From MESE01 sp036675035 (lineage in GTDB: Bacteria > Pseudomonadota > Gammaproteobacteria > Burkholderiales > Burkholderiaceae_D), in contig JAKFFO010000124.1 in assembly GCA_036675035.1 (NCBI GenBank), positions 1 through 27,029 of the forward strand: a stretch of DNA of 27,029 bases, written 5' to 3'. Position numbers and translations under genes: made by a program. This document shows positions 1 to 8,870 of the stretch, piece by piece. Every line of letters starts with the position of its first letter. The stretch's first letter is position 1. The notes beneath the pieces are model-generated. The model had not been told where the DNA came from, ran no database searches, and saw nothing but the letters and a program-made list of their open reading frames with translations.

Positions 1-1
1 C

Positions 2-589
2 GAATGGATTCACGCGCATGCGCCACTTGCCGGAAAATCGATCCTCGACATTGGATGCGGCGGCGGAATTCTGGCTGAATCGATGGCAAAAAAAGGCGGA
101 CGTGTCACCGGCATCGACCTGTCTGATAAAGCGTTGAAAGTAGCCGACCTGCACAGCCTGGAATCAGGCGTGCAAGTACGCTATGAAATGATTTCCGCTG
201 AAGAATTGGCGGCGCGCGAACCAGCCGCCTATGATGTCGTGACCTGCATGGAGATGCTGGAACACGTACCCGATCCAGCCTCGATAGTGCGAGCCTGCGC
301 TACCTTGGTAAAACCCGGCGGACAGGTGTTTTTCTCAACCTTGAACCGTAATCCGAAATCATATTTGTTTGCCGTGATCGGTGCGGAGTATTTGCTCAAT
401 CTTTTACCCAAGGGTACCCACGACTACGCAAAATTCATCACTCCAGCGGAACTTGCTCAGCATGTTCGAAATGCGGGTCTTACGTTAGACGCGATGAAGG
501 GCATGACCTACAATCCACTTACAAAGATATATTCGCTCAATCAGAATACCGATGTTAATTATCTTATCGCTTGCAATAAATCTGCGTAA
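2..589 (+). CDS. ubiG: Ubiquinone biosynthesis O-methyltransferase UbiG, 5'-truncated by window edge
   Basis: SAM-dependent O-methyltransferase that carries out both O-methylations in ubiquinone synthesis (known for UbiG). The reading frame is open from base 2, so the N-terminus lies outside the window. The first in-frame ATG, at position 83, is internal, because the SAM-binding motif I (LDIGCGGGILAE) is encoded before it, at about 38-76. Also seen are the acidic residue ending beta-2 (TGIDLS) and the motif CMEMLEHVPDP typical of the UbiG/Coq3 family. The protein ends with TAA at 587-589. The gph gene follows on the same strand after 79 bases, an order common in beta- and gammaproteobacteria. 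Family assignment is firm; only the missing start is uncertain. Confidence 0.93.
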   Translation, partial: EWIHAHAPLAGKSILDIGCGGGILAESMAKKGGRVTGIDLSDKALKVADLHSLESGVQVRYEMISAEELAAREPAAYDVVTCMEMLEHVPDPASIVRACATLVKPGGQVFFSTLNRNPKSYLFAVIGAEYLLNLLPKGTHDYAKFITPAELAQHVRNAGLTLDAMKGMTYNPLTKIYSLNQNTDVNYLIACNKSA

Positions 590-668
590 AAAAACATGCC
601 TCACAACTTCGTTCAAAATTTGTCGGTTTTCAAATGATTAGAGCTCGGCAGACCCGATAAAAAGCAAT

Positions 669-1388
669 ATGAAATCTGCTCCCTCTATGTCCGTACCTCA
701 GGCAATCCTGTTCGATCTCGATGGCACCTTGGCAGACACTGCACCGGACCTGGCTGCAGCGGTAAACAAACTTCAGGTTGTGCGCGGATGCCTCCCGACA
801 TCGTACGCCGCATTACGCCCGGTTGCATCAGCCGGTGCGCGCGGCCTGATCGGTGCAGCGTTCCAACTTCAGCCGGGTGATGAAGGCTACGAAGATTTAC
901 GAAAAGGTTTTCTTGATAACTACGAAGCCGATATTGCAAGTAAAAGTCGATTGTTTGATGGCATTCCGACATTGCTGGCGCATTTTGCGAAATCCCATAT
1001 TCCGTGGGGAATCGTAACCAATAAAGCGGCCAGGTTTACCGATCTTTTGGTACCGAAAATTGGATTGGCCGATGCGGGCTGCGTCATTTCCGGCGATACA
1101 ACCCCGCATTCGAAGCCGCATCCCGCCCCCCTGCTCGAAGCAGCACGACGACTGAACCTTTCTCCAAACGACTGTTGGTATGTTGGCGACGACCTGCGCG
1201 ACATTCAGGCCGGTCATGCCGCCGGGATGCACACGATTGCCGCAGGATGGGGCTATTGCGGCAACATCGAACCGAGCACCTGGAATGCGCACGCATTAGC
1301 AATGACGCCTCTTGAATTACTTGCGTTGATCGAGCATCACCTGGCCTTGAATTCAGCGAACCCGACCGCATCTGATGCGATACAATAG
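669..1388 (+). CDS. gph: Phosphoglycolate phosphatase, HAD superfamily
   Basis: A 239-residue HAD-family hydrolase. Motif I FDLDGT (residues 15-20) holds the nucleophile Asp16 and general acid Asp18. Motif II is the ITN segment (GIVTNKA). Motif III/IV includes the lysine of HSKPHP and the acidic pair of WYVGDDLRDI. Phosphoglycolate phosphatases clear 2-phosphoglycolate, and position right after ubiG supports Gph over other HAD enzymes. Length is near the family norm (about 220-250). The start at 669 has no strong ribosome binding site; ATG 687 (MSVPQ) is an equally possible start and would remove six residues. The stop codon overlaps the -10 element proposed for ssrA. Substrate identity is inferred from family and context. 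Confidence 0.88.
   Translation: MKSAPSMSVPQAILFDLDGTLADTAPDLAAAVNKLQVVRGCLPTSYAALRPVASAGARGLIGAAFQLQPGDEGYEDLRKGFLDNYEADIASKSRLFDGIPTLLAHFAKSHIPWGIVTNKAARFTDLLVPKIGLADAGCVISGDTTPHSKPHPAPLLEAARRLNLSPNDCWYVGDDLRDIQAGHAAGMHTIAAGWGYCGNIEPSTWNAHALAMTPLELLALIEHHLALNSANPTASDAIQ
1381..1386 (+). promoter_or_regulatory. Candidate -10 element of the ssrA promoter (TACAAT)
   Basis: TACAAT at 1381-1386 lies 14 bases before the mature tmRNA 5' end and overlaps the gph stop codon (TAG 1386-1388). A short leader removed by RNase P would fit this distance. No good -35 hexamer is seen at 16-18 bases upstream, so the call rests on the -10 alone. Confidence 0.4.
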
Positions 1389-1400
1389 ATTTACTGTTTT

Positions 1401-1776
1401 GGGGGCGACCTGGTTTCGACAGGGGTTGCAAAGCAGCGCAGGGCATACCGAGGACTGGCTACCTCGTAAATCCAACCGGAAATGCTTAAATGCAAACGAT
1501 GAATCTTACGCTCTCGCAGCGTAAACCTCTAGAAACCTAAGAACTTTCTAGCTCTACACCACTTCTTCCCTGGGGTGGGCTGGCAACAGCAGTAGAGTCA
1601 TATACAGGGAATCGCTGTTGGCCGGGTTACTTGGTTAACGGTTAAACTTAGGTGACTCGCCTTGACGAAGCGTGTGCGTCCGCGTCGGCTGGGTTAAATC
1701 AAATGGCAGCACTAAGTATGTAGAACTGTCTGTAGAGTGCCTTTGGACGCGGGTTCGATTCCCGCCGCCTCCACCA
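1401..1776 (+). ncRNA. ssrA: Transfer-messenger RNA (tmRNA)
   Basis: Single-piece tmRNA of 376 nt that rescues stalled ribosomes and tags the nascent peptide for proteolysis. The 5' end GGGGGCGAC pairs with the 3' end CGCCTCC to make a 7-bp acceptor stem with one G-U, followed by discriminator A and encoded CCA (1774-1776). The tRNA-like T-arm is GCGGGTTCGATTCCCGC (about 1749-1765). The tag reading frame starts at GCA 1492 and ends at TAA 1522-1524, giving ANDESYALAA; this form is typical of betaproteobacteria, with the usual protease-recognised LAA end. A strong terminator follows. Call is firm. Confidence 0.98.
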
Positions 1777-1808
1777 ATTCAATGTTTCACGACATTCGAA
1801 GAAATGCG

Positions 1809-1851
1809 AAAACCCGCTTAAGCATGAATGCTTAAGCGGGTTTTTGTTTTT
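1809..1851 (+). terminator. Rho-independent terminator of ssrA
   Basis: A 14-bp perfect stem AACCCGCTTAAGCA (1811-1824) with loop TGAA and the complementary arm 1829-1842, followed by a T-rich tract (TTTTTGTTTTT, 1841-1851). It starts 33 bases after the tmRNA CCA end. Confidence 0.92.
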
Positions 1852-2260
1852 AGCCCAAAATTCGTTCCTTGATATTGCAGCTCGAGTGGCGAGACGCCGA
1901 AGCGCGCCATTCGCTGCGAGCATACTGTTGCCATCGTATCGACAAGCACTCAACGTCTCGCTCGGTCGCAGCAAATACTTTTCTATTCGTCGGTAAAAAC
2001 TAATCGCCGAAATCACTGCCCAAGAACTGCCGACAATTGCAGGTAGAACCGGAAGACGGTGTTGGCTGGAAATAACCGGCGTAGGCAATGTCGCGTAACG
2101 AAAAATCTGCTTTTCAGCGCAGTGACATGACGCAACGCCTGCTTATTTCGTGGCATGAATGAAAGCGACGCTCCATGAGCGAGCGTAAAACACGCCACTT
2201 CCGTGTTCAAAGGTAAGAACCATTCTTCGCTGGAACCCTAAAATAAATCAGGAGCAATAC
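1852..2260. other. Intergenic region before the DUF2760-Hsp70 operon
   Basis: About 400 bases with no supported gene. The minus-strand reading frame across it is an artefact of the tmRNA 3' end. A clear ribosome binding site AGGAG (2250-2254) sits 6 bases before the ATG at 2261, and TAAAAT (2239-2244) is -10-like but lacks a partner at the right distance. I see no CTTGAA/CCCCAT pair of the sigma-32 heat-shock type. Confidence 0.6.
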
Positions 2261-2851
2261 ATGGCCGAGCCCAAATCTAATGTGGAGAACGACGAGAAGC
2301 CATCATTTTTACGCAGAATCCCCCTCGCCTTCGGCGCTTTTTTCCGGACTTTTTCCAATATCGATTTCGCGACACGCATCGAGCGTCTTCAGCGCGATGC
2401 GAAGCAATCTCCCGCCACTAAAACCCCCCCGGAAGAACCATCGAAAGCAGCCCCTACCCCATTGAAAGAAACTGCGCCGGATGCAGCGCTCCAGCTGTTG
2501 AGCCTTTTGCAGCGCGACGCGCGCCTGATCGATTTCGCGATGGAGGACATCACAAGCTATTCTGATGCAGAAATAGGCGCGGCCGCGCGCGTCGTGCATG
2601 AAGGTTGCGGAAAGGTATTGGCCGAGCATTTCACCATCGCGCCGGTGCGCGACGAAAGCGAAGGCAGCAGCATCACCTTGAGCGAAGGATTCGATGCCGC
2701 CGCAATTCGGCTGACCGGAAACGTCGTCGGCAAGGCGCCCTTTCGCGGCAGTCTATCGCATCGCGGCTGGCGTGTGACCGATACGCGCTTGCCGAAGCTG
2801 ACCGAGCAGCACGATGCATCGGTACTGGCGCCGGCCGAGGTGGAGCTATGA
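2261..2851 (+). CDS. DUF2760 family protein, first gene of an Hsp70-like operon
   Basis: A 196-residue protein resembling DUF2760 proteins, which are known mainly as neighbours of Hsp70-like genes; biochemical role unknown. The N-terminus (residues about 1-45) is basic with an amphipathic or weakly hydrophobic patch (RRIPLAFGAFFRTF). A Pro/Lys/Thr-rich linker follows (about 48-72), then a folded domain starting at about residue 75 (ALQLLSLLQRDARLIDFAMEDI) and running to the end. Start is supported by AGGAG six bases upstream. The stop overlaps the start of the next gene (ATGA at 2848-2851), so the two are translationally coupled. A role as an adaptor or client-handling partner of the Hsp70s is inference from the operon only. 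Confidence 0.8.
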   Translation: MAEPKSNVENDEKPSFLRRIPLAFGAFFRTFSNIDFATRIERLQRDAKQSPATKTPPEEPSKAAPTPLKETAPDAALQLLSLLQRDARLIDFAMEDITSYSDAEIGAAARVVHEGCGKVLAEHFTIAPVRDESEGSSITLSEGFDAAAIRLTGNVVGKAPFRGSLSHRGWRVTDTRLPKLTEQHDASVLAPAEVEL

Positions 2852-4695
2852 TTTCACCGCAGTTTTCAATCGGCATTGATCTCGGCACCACGCACTGCGC
2901 CCTCGCCTACACGGACATGCGTGCCAGCGACGGCGAGAAAACCAGTCATGGCGTGCTCGATATCCCGCAGCTCACCGCGCCCGGCGCGGTCGACGCGCAG
3001 CCGCTGTTGCCGTCTTTCCTTTATCTTCCGCATGTGGATGAACTGGCCCCGGGCGAACTGGGCTTGCCGTGGAGCGACGCGCAACACGACATCGTCGGTG
3101 AACTGGCGCGCAGCCGTGGCGCGACCACGCCGATACGCCTGGTGTCCAGTGCCAAAAGCTGGCTGTGCCATCCCGGCGTGGACCGCCGGGCGGCTATCCT
3201 GCCCAGCGATGCGCCGGACGAAATAACACGCATATCACCGCTTGGCGCGTCGGTTCGCTACCTGCGGCATCTGCGCGAGGCATGGGACTTCGCGCATCCG
3301 GATGCGCCATTCAATCAGCAGGACATTACCGTCACGATTCCGGCCTCGTTCGATCCGGCGGCACGGGAACTGACTGCGGAAGCTGCCAGAGCGGCGGGTT
3401 ACGAGTCGCCGACGCTGCTGGAGGAGCCGCAGTCGGCGCTGTACAACTGGATCCAGGCGAGCCAGGGACGCTGGCGCAAAGAGGTGCAGCTTGGCGACAT
3501 CATTCTCGTCATCGATGTCGGTGGTGGCACCAGCGATTTTTCACTGATCGCAGTCGTCGAGCGCGAAGGCAATCTGGAACTGCATCGGATCGCGGTCGGC
3601 GACCATATCCTGCTCGGCGGCGACAACATGGATCTGACGCTGGCCCATGTGGTGGCACGAAAGCTGGCGTCAAACGGCACGCAGCTCGACCCGTGGCAAA
3701 TGCGCGCGCTGACGTATGCGTGCCGCAGCGCGAAAGAAAAACTGTTGTCGGATCCGGATACGCGGACCATGCCGATCGTCGTTCCAAGTCGCGGCTCGAA
3801 ATTGATCGGCGGCTCGATACGGACCGAGCTCACCAGCGAGGAAGTCAGTACCGTGATCCTCGACGGCTTTTTTCCACAGGTCGATGCGTCGGCACGTCCG
3901 GCGGTTCGTGCCCGCGCCGCGCTGACGCAGTTCGGACTCCCGTTTGCACAGGATGCGGCAGTCACGCGGCATCTCGCCGGATTTCTCGGACGCCATGTCG
4001 CAGCACTGGCCGAACTTGAAGGCTTTGCCAGCGGCGCGGATTCCGGCGCCGGCTTTCTGCATCCGACGGCAGTGCTATTCAATGGCGGCGTATTCAAATC
4101 CGGCATTCTGGCGGAAAGAACACTGGCGACGCTCAATGGCTGGCTCGCGGCCGAAAACGCGCAACCGGCACGCTTGTTGACCGGCGCCGACCTTGACCTC
4201 GCCGTTGCGCGCGGTGCGGCCTACTATGGCTATGTACGTCGCGGCCAAGGCGTAAGGATCCGTGGTGGCACCGCCCGCGCCTTTTATGTCGCAGTCGAGT
4301 CGGCCATGCCGGCGATACCGGGCATGGAGCCGCCGGTTCAGGCGCTTTGCGTTGCGCCGTTCGGAATGGAGGAAGGCAGCGAAGCGGAGTTGCAGACGCA
4401 GGAATTCGGGCTCGTGGTCGGCGAGCCGGTGCACTTTCGCTTCTTCGGCTCGTCAACGCGCCGGCAAGACCAGATCGGCACCATGCTCGATTACTGGCAA
4501 CCGGACGAATTGCAGGAACTGGATGAAATCCAGGCCACGCTACCGCCGGAAGGCCGGCAGCCGGGCGACGTGGTGCAAGTAAGGTTGCACGCCAAAGTCA
4601 CCGAAGCCGGCACGCTGGAACTGTCCGCCGTTCCGCGCAGCGGCGACGAGCGCTGGAAAGTCGAGTTCGACGTACGCGGCCAACAAGAATCGTGA
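2848..4695 (+). CDS. Hsp70-like ATPase, first of two (short form)
   Basis: A 615-residue Hsp70/DnaK-like protein. The nucleotide-binding domain has phosphate loop 1 (GIDLGTTHC, residues 9-17), a lysine in SSAKSWL (about 103), phosphate loop 2 (IDVGGGTSDFSL, 222-233), LGGDNMD (257-263) and the adenosine motif FNGGVF (411-416) followed by DLAVARGAAYYG. About 140 residues remain after it, enough for a beta-type substrate domain but not a full lid, and there is no DnaK-like acidic tail. Start is the ATG overlapping the previous stop; a reading frame continues upstream to 2605, but that part lies inside the DUF2760 gene and has no Hsp70 sequence. The next gene begins 4 bases after the stop. No DnaJ or GrpE gene is nearby. 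Probably not housekeeping DnaK; function unknown. Confidence 0.9.
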   Translation: MISPQFSIGIDLGTTHCALAYTDMRASDGEKTSHGVLDIPQLTAPGAVDAQPLLPSFLYLPHVDELAPGELGLPWSDAQHDIVGELARSRGATTPIRLVSSAKSWLCHPGVDRRAAILPSDAPDEITRISPLGASVRYLRHLREAWDFAHPDAPFNQQDITVTIPASFDPAARELTAEAARAAGYESPTLLEEPQSALYNWIQASQGRWRKEVQLGDIILVIDVGGGTSDFSLIAVVEREGNLELHRIAVGDHILLGGDNMDLTLAHVVARKLASNGTQLDPWQMRALTYACRSAKEKLLSDPDTRTMPIVVPSRGSKLIGGSIRTELTSEEVSTVILDGFFPQVDASARPAVRARAALTQFGLPFAQDAAVTRHLAGFLGRHVAALAELEGFASGADSGAGFLHPTAVLFNGGVFKSGILAERTLATLNGWLAAENAQPARLLTGADLDLAVARGAAYYGYVRRGQGVRIRGGTARAFYVAVESAMPAIPGMEPPVQALCVAPFGMEEGSEAELQTQEFGLVVGEPVHFRFFGSSTRRQDQIGTMLDYWQPDELQELDEIQATLPPEGRQPGDVVQVRLHAKVTEAGTLELSAVPRSGDERWKVEFDVRGQQES

Positions 4696-4699
4696 TGCG

Positions 4700-7588
4700 A
4701 TGAAACGCTATGCGGTCGGCATCGACCTCGGCACCACGAATACCGTAGTCGCCTTTGCCGAACTGGGCAGCAATGACATCCGGCTGTTCGGCATTGAACA
4801 ACTGGTTGCGCCCGGCGAGGTCAAAGCCGCGCCGCTGTTGCCGTCGCTGCGGTTTCACCCGGCCCGCGGTGCATTGCCGGCAACGGAATTGCAGCTTCCC
4901 TGGACGGTTCCGGAAGCGCCGCAGCAAGAGCCTGTGGTGATCGGCATGCTTGCGCGCCAGCTGGGAGCGCAGGTTCCCGGCCGGCTGGTCGCGAGCGCAA
5001 AGAGCTGGCTGTCGCATGCGGCGGTCGATCGCCTTGCGGCGATACTCCCCTGGGGCGCCGGTGACGAAGTGCCGAAGATATCGCCGGTGGACGCGAGTGC
5101 AAGCTATCTAGCGTATGTGCGGCATGCGTGGAACTGGCGCTTTCCCGAGTTTCCATTGGAGCAGCAGCAAGTGGTGCTGACCGTTCCCGCTTCATTCGAC
5201 GAAGCCGCCCGCGCGCTCACAGTCAGGGCAGCTCAGCAAGCCGGACTGCCGCAATTGCGGCTGCTGGAAGAGCCGCAAGCTGCGTTCTACGACTGGCTGT
5301 TTCAGCATCGAAGCAGTCTTGCAAGTGACCTGGTACAGACCCGCCTGGTCCTGGTATGCGATGTCGGCGGCGGGACCACCGACCTGAGCCTGATCAAGGT
5401 AGAAATGCAGGACGGTCAGCCGCAAATTACCAGGATAGGCGTTGGCAAGCACCTGATGCTCGGCGGCGACAACATGGACCTGGTGCTGGCGCATATGGTG
5501 GAACAGCGCATGGCGGCCGGTGCGGAAGGCAAGACAGCGGGAAGAATGTCGGCTGCACGGCTTTCCCAGTTGCTGGAGCGTTGCCGCACCGCGAAGGAAC
5601 AGTTGCTTGCTCAAGGCGCGCCCGAGAAAACTTCGGTCACGCTGCTCGGTGCCGGCGCCAGCCTGATCGGCGGTGCGCGCTCGATCGAAGTAACGCGAGA
5701 AGATGTGGAAAGCGCGATTGTGGACGGGTTCTTCCCGATGGTGGCGGCGACCGAGCAGGCACAGCAGCGGCGCAGCGGGATCGTTGAATTCGGCTTGCCG
5801 TATGCCAGCGACCCGGCCATCACCCGTCACGTTGCCAGCTTCCTGCACCAGCACGCAGCGGCGGCACGCGATGCATTGGGTTCATCCGCGCCGGCCGAAC
5901 GAATACTGCCAGTCCCGGATACCTTGCTGTTCAACGGCGGCGTTTTCCGTGCTCCCGCGTTGGCCCGACGATTGGAAAACACGATCGGTGCATGGCGCGG
6001 GCAAGCGCTGCGACTGTTGCATAACGAGAATCCGGACGTCGCAGTGGCTCGCGGCGCCGTCGCGTATTCGCTTGCGCGCGAAGGCCTGGCACCGAAAATC
6101 GGCGGCGGTTCAGCGCGCAGCTATTTCCTGGTGATCGACGACGCCGGCCGAACTGTATCGCGCGCACCCGCACGCCGCGGAATATGCATCCTGGCGCGTG
6201 GCAGCGAGCCGGGAAAAGAAGTCTTGCTGAGCGACCAGACTTTCGCATTGCGCCTTGGTCAGCCGGTACGTTTCCATTTGATGTCCTCCACGGCCGATGC
6301 CGGCGCAACGCAAGCTCCCACTCTGGGTGAACTGGTGGATCTCGACGGCGGCGACTTCGACCGCCTTCCCCCGATAGCGGCGGTGCTGCGGTCGGATGCT
6401 TCGGAGCGCAAGCACGATGTGCCAGTGCAGCTGGCAACATCGCTGACTGAAGTCGGCACGCTGGAAATGCACTGCGTCAGCACCGCCGATCCGGGCCAGC
6501 GCTGGCTGCTTGAATTCCAGCTGCGCGGCGACGCTGCCGACCACGGCGATACGGCAGAAAGCACGGACGAACACGAACTTCCGCCGCGATTTACCGAAGC
6601 AATCGAAAAAATAGACCGCATCTTCGGCACACGGGCACAGAAGGTCGATGCCAAAGAAGTCAGGCAGCTTCGTGCGCAGCTGGAGAAACTCATTGGCAGC
6701 CGCGAACGCTGGCACACTGCGCTGCTGCGGCAATTATTCGATGCGCTCTGGAGCCGCGCACGCGGACGCAGGCGATCTGCCGACCATGAACGCGTCTGGT
6801 TCAATCTGATCGGTTACAGTTTGCGCCCCGGTTTCGGCTATCCGCTAGATGACTGGAGAATCGAGCAGCTATGGACACTGTTCGAGACCGGCATCCAGCA
6901 TCGCAATGACAGCCAGGCCGCGACCGAATGGTGGACCATGTGGCGGCGTGTCGCCGGCGGCCTGGACCGGGATGCGCAACAGCGACTGCTCAACGATTTC
7001 GCGTTCAATGTACAGAGCGACGAAGCGGAGCGGCAACGGCGTCCGCCGAATCTGGTCAAGGGAAGCTACGACGACATGTTGCGGCTGGTCGCATCGCTGG
7101 AACGCATCCCGGCCAACTACAAGATCGAAGTCGGCGATTGGCTGCTCGACCTGTTGAACGATGTGCCTTCGGCGATCCAGGGTGGCGGCCCACCGGAAAG
7201 CCTGGTGTTGTGGGCGATCGCCCGCATCGGTGCACGCCAGCCGTTCCATGGCAGCGCGCATGATGTGGTACCGCCGGACATCGCTGCAGGCTGGCTTGAT
7301 GCGATCATCGCACTTGACTGGAAACGTGTTGATGCGGCACCGTTTGCCGCAGCCCACCTTGCACGCCTGACCGGCGACAGAGCGCGCGATCTGCCGGCGG
7401 CATTGCGCGACCAAGTGGCGACGAAATTGGCCGCCACCGGTGCGGCGCCGGTCTGGATCACGATGTTGCATGAAGCTGTACAGCTGGATGAAGCCACCCA
7501 GCGCAACTTCCTGGGAGAATCGCTACCGCCAGGCTTGAAACTGATCAGCTACCGCGAAGACGATTCCAGTAAATCCAGCCTCGGGTAA
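4700..7588 (+). CDS. Hsp70-like ATPase with long C-terminal DUF3731-type extension
   Basis: A 962-residue Hsp70-like protein, about one and a half times the length of DnaK. The ATPase domain keeps phosphate loop 1 (GIDLGTTNT, 7-15), the SAKSWL lysine (101), phosphate loop 2 (DVGGGTTDLS, 221-230), LGGDNMD (254-260), FNGGVF (411-416) and DVAVARGAVAYSL. A beta-rich region up to about residue 615 matches the end of the first Hsp70. After an acidic linker (about 615-625) a largely helical region rich in Trp, Arg and Leu fills residues 625-950 in place of the usual lid; it fits the DUF3731 family associated with such Hsp70s. Four bases separate it from the previous stop, so co-translation is likely. 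The 3' end overlaps the convergent gene by 40 bases. Partner and client are unknown. Confidence 0.88.
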   Translation: MKRYAVGIDLGTTNTVVAFAELGSNDIRLFGIEQLVAPGEVKAAPLLPSLRFHPARGALPATELQLPWTVPEAPQQEPVVIGMLARQLGAQVPGRLVASAKSWLSHAAVDRLAAILPWGAGDEVPKISPVDASASYLAYVRHAWNWRFPEFPLEQQQVVLTVPASFDEAARALTVRAAQQAGLPQLRLLEEPQAAFYDWLFQHRSSLASDLVQTRLVLVCDVGGGTTDLSLIKVEMQDGQPQITRIGVGKHLMLGGDNMDLVLAHMVEQRMAAGAEGKTAGRMSAARLSQLLERCRTAKEQLLAQGAPEKTSVTLLGAGASLIGGARSIEVTREDVESAIVDGFFPMVAATEQAQQRRSGIVEFGLPYASDPAITRHVASFLHQHAAAARDALGSSAPAERILPVPDTLLFNGGVFRAPALARRLENTIGAWRGQALRLLHNENPDVAVARGAVAYSLAREGLAPKIGGGSARSYFLVIDDAGRTVSRAPARRGICILARGSEPGKEVLLSDQTFALRLGQPVRFHLMSSTADAGATQAPTLGELVDLDGGDFDRLPPIAAVLRSDASERKHDVPVQLATSLTEVGTLEMHCVSTADPGQRWLLEFQLRGDAADHGDTAESTDEHELPPRFTEAIEKIDRIFGTRAQKVDAKEVRQLRAQLEKLIGSRERWHTALLRQLFDALWSRARGRRRSADHERVWFNLIGYSLRPGFGYPLDDWRIEQLWTLFETGIQHRNDSQAATEWWTMWRRVAGGLDRDAQQRLLNDFAFNVQSDEAERQRRPPNLVKGSYDDMLRLVASLERIPANYKIEVGDWLLDLLNDVPSAIQGGGPPESLVLWAIARIGARQPFHGSAHDVVPPDIAAGWLDAIIALDWKRVDAAPFAAAHLARLTGDRARDLPAALRDQVATKLAATGAAPVWITMLHEAVQLDEATQRNFLGESLPPGLKLISYREDDSSKSSLG

Positions 7589-8787
7589 CCCCACTGCGGA
7601 ATGTACCGTGGGCACTCCCGGTTTTCGAAATCGCCAAACTCCATGGTCGTGAAATTGCCGCGCGGTGTGGATGAAAAGCGCATGTCGGACGCACGACCAT
7701 CAAGCACGAGCGGTGTGCGCGCAAAGCGCATCCATGCGTTGAAATGACAGTTTTCGTCAAACAGCTGCCGCAACGTATCGAGCTTTGCCTCTTGCTCAAA
7801 TTCGAATGCAATTGCCGGACTCGCCCGATCGGGCAGCGTCGCTTCGGCGAATCTGGCCGGGCATTCGGTCGCTGGAACCGTATCCGGCATCAGGCTCAGC
7901 ACGCCGCGCCGCAGCCGGTAGCTACCTGCCGATTCCTTGCTTTCGATCGACACGAAGGTCCAGCAAAACGGATTTGCCGGAAACGATGTCATGGCCGCAT
8001 CGAGAAACCGGCTTTCCGGATCCTTGCCGTTCAAATGCTGAACCAGCGCTTGCGTGGCACGGTGCGATGCATAAGCCTGTACGCCGATGAAGCCGATACC
8101 GATAATCGCGGCAAGCAGGAACGCGATGTTGCTGCGTGCCTCCGCTTTGCGCTGTATGCTACCCACGACCAGCGCAAGAACCAGCAGCAATACGAACGAT
8201 ATCCATGGCAGAAACTCTTTCGTGGTGAAATACAGCATCGCACCGGTCATCAGCGCGAACAGCAGAACTCTCATGCCTATTCGTTGAATGGTCATGATGA
8301 GCGGCACGCCGAACGCAACCCAGAACAAGGGTTCCACGATAAAAACCATATCGCCGTAAAACCAGCGCGAGTCGAATGGATGAAACGGATGAATGCCATA
8401 GGAATTCAGCGAATCCATCATCAGATGCAGCACAAACCCGACGCACACGGCCAGTGCGAATCCGGTACGTGCAGCGCTGCTTTGCTTGAGCAAGCGGCGC
8501 GCCGCCGGCCACAACAGCCAGATCGCGCCGCATAACAGCAATGCCTGTGGAATTGCATAAAACAATGTGTGGGTATGGCCGCGATGATGAAGCAGATAAC
8601 CGAGTGGCTCCGGAAGCAGCGGCGTGAGCACCAGGTCGAGATCGGGGAAGTTGCTGGCCAGCCAGCACGAAATCAATAGCAGGAGGCGCCGCACACGATT
8701 CTGTTCGGCATCAGGTTCTTGGGGAAGGCTGCGGTGTACGAATTCGCCGGCTGCAAGGCCGACAAGTGAATGACTGAGATTATCCAT
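7549..8787 (-). CDS. YdjM-like integral membrane protein, metal-dependent hydrolase family
   Basis: A 412-residue inner-membrane protein of the YdjM/DUF457 family, annotated as metal-dependent hydrolases. The N-terminal MDNLSHSLVGL, the NFPDLD motif (46-51) and the HHRGHTHT cluster (67-74) are the family's conserved putative metal ligands. Several hydrophobic stretches follow (about 74-95, 110-130, 145-255 with breaks), then a soluble C-terminal part of about 160 residues beginning near YASHRATQALVQHLNGKDPESRF. The start at 8787 is taken from the family pattern, since a MDN-SH N-terminus is usual; no strong Shine-Dalgarno is seen. Its end overlaps the convergent Hsp70 gene. Enzymatic activity is not established for the family. 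Confidence 0.85.
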   Translation of the reverse strand: MDNLSHSLVGLAAGEFVHRSLPQEPDAEQNRVRRLLLLISCWLASNFPDLDLVLTPLLPEPLGYLLHHRGHTHTLFYAIPQALLLCGAIWLLWPAARRLLKQSSAARTGFALAVCVGFVLHLMMDSLNSYGIHPFHPFDSRWFYGDMVFIVEPLFWVAFGVPLIMTIQRIGMRVLLFALMTGAMLYFTTKEFLPWISFVLLLVLALVVGSIQRKAEARSNIAFLLAAIIGIGFIGVQAYASHRATQALVQHLNGKDPESRFLDAAMTSFPANPFCWTFVSIESKESAGSYRLRRGVLSLMPDTVPATECPARFAEATLPDRASPAIAFEFEQEAKLDTLRQLFDENCHFNAWMRFARTPLVLDGRASDMRFSSTPRGNFTTMEFGDFENRECPRYIPQWGYPRLDLLESSSR

Positions 8788-8870
8788 CGGCCAATACTAC
8801 AGAATTTTTCCGTGCCTCATCTTCGAGCCGTTTTGGCAAGACCCATCGATGCAAGTACATGCAGCTGGGT

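Noticed and set aside
1699..2088. Minus-strand frame containing WWRRRESNPRPKA
   Set aside because: This peptide is the reverse-strand translation of the tmRNA tRNA-like 3' end (GGCGG...GGTTCGATTCCCGCC). It is a well-known false gene found beside tRNA and tmRNA genes.
2605..2847. Upstream extension of the first Hsp70 frame
   Set aside because: It lies wholly inside the DUF2760 gene in another frame and is Arg-rich with no Hsp70 content. The ATG at 2848, overlapping the previous stop, is the natural start.
3165..4136. Long antisense and shifted frames within the Hsp70 genes
   Set aside because: High-GC shadow frames with Arg/Ala/Ser-rich content and no recognisable domain; the Hsp70 frames explain the DNA.
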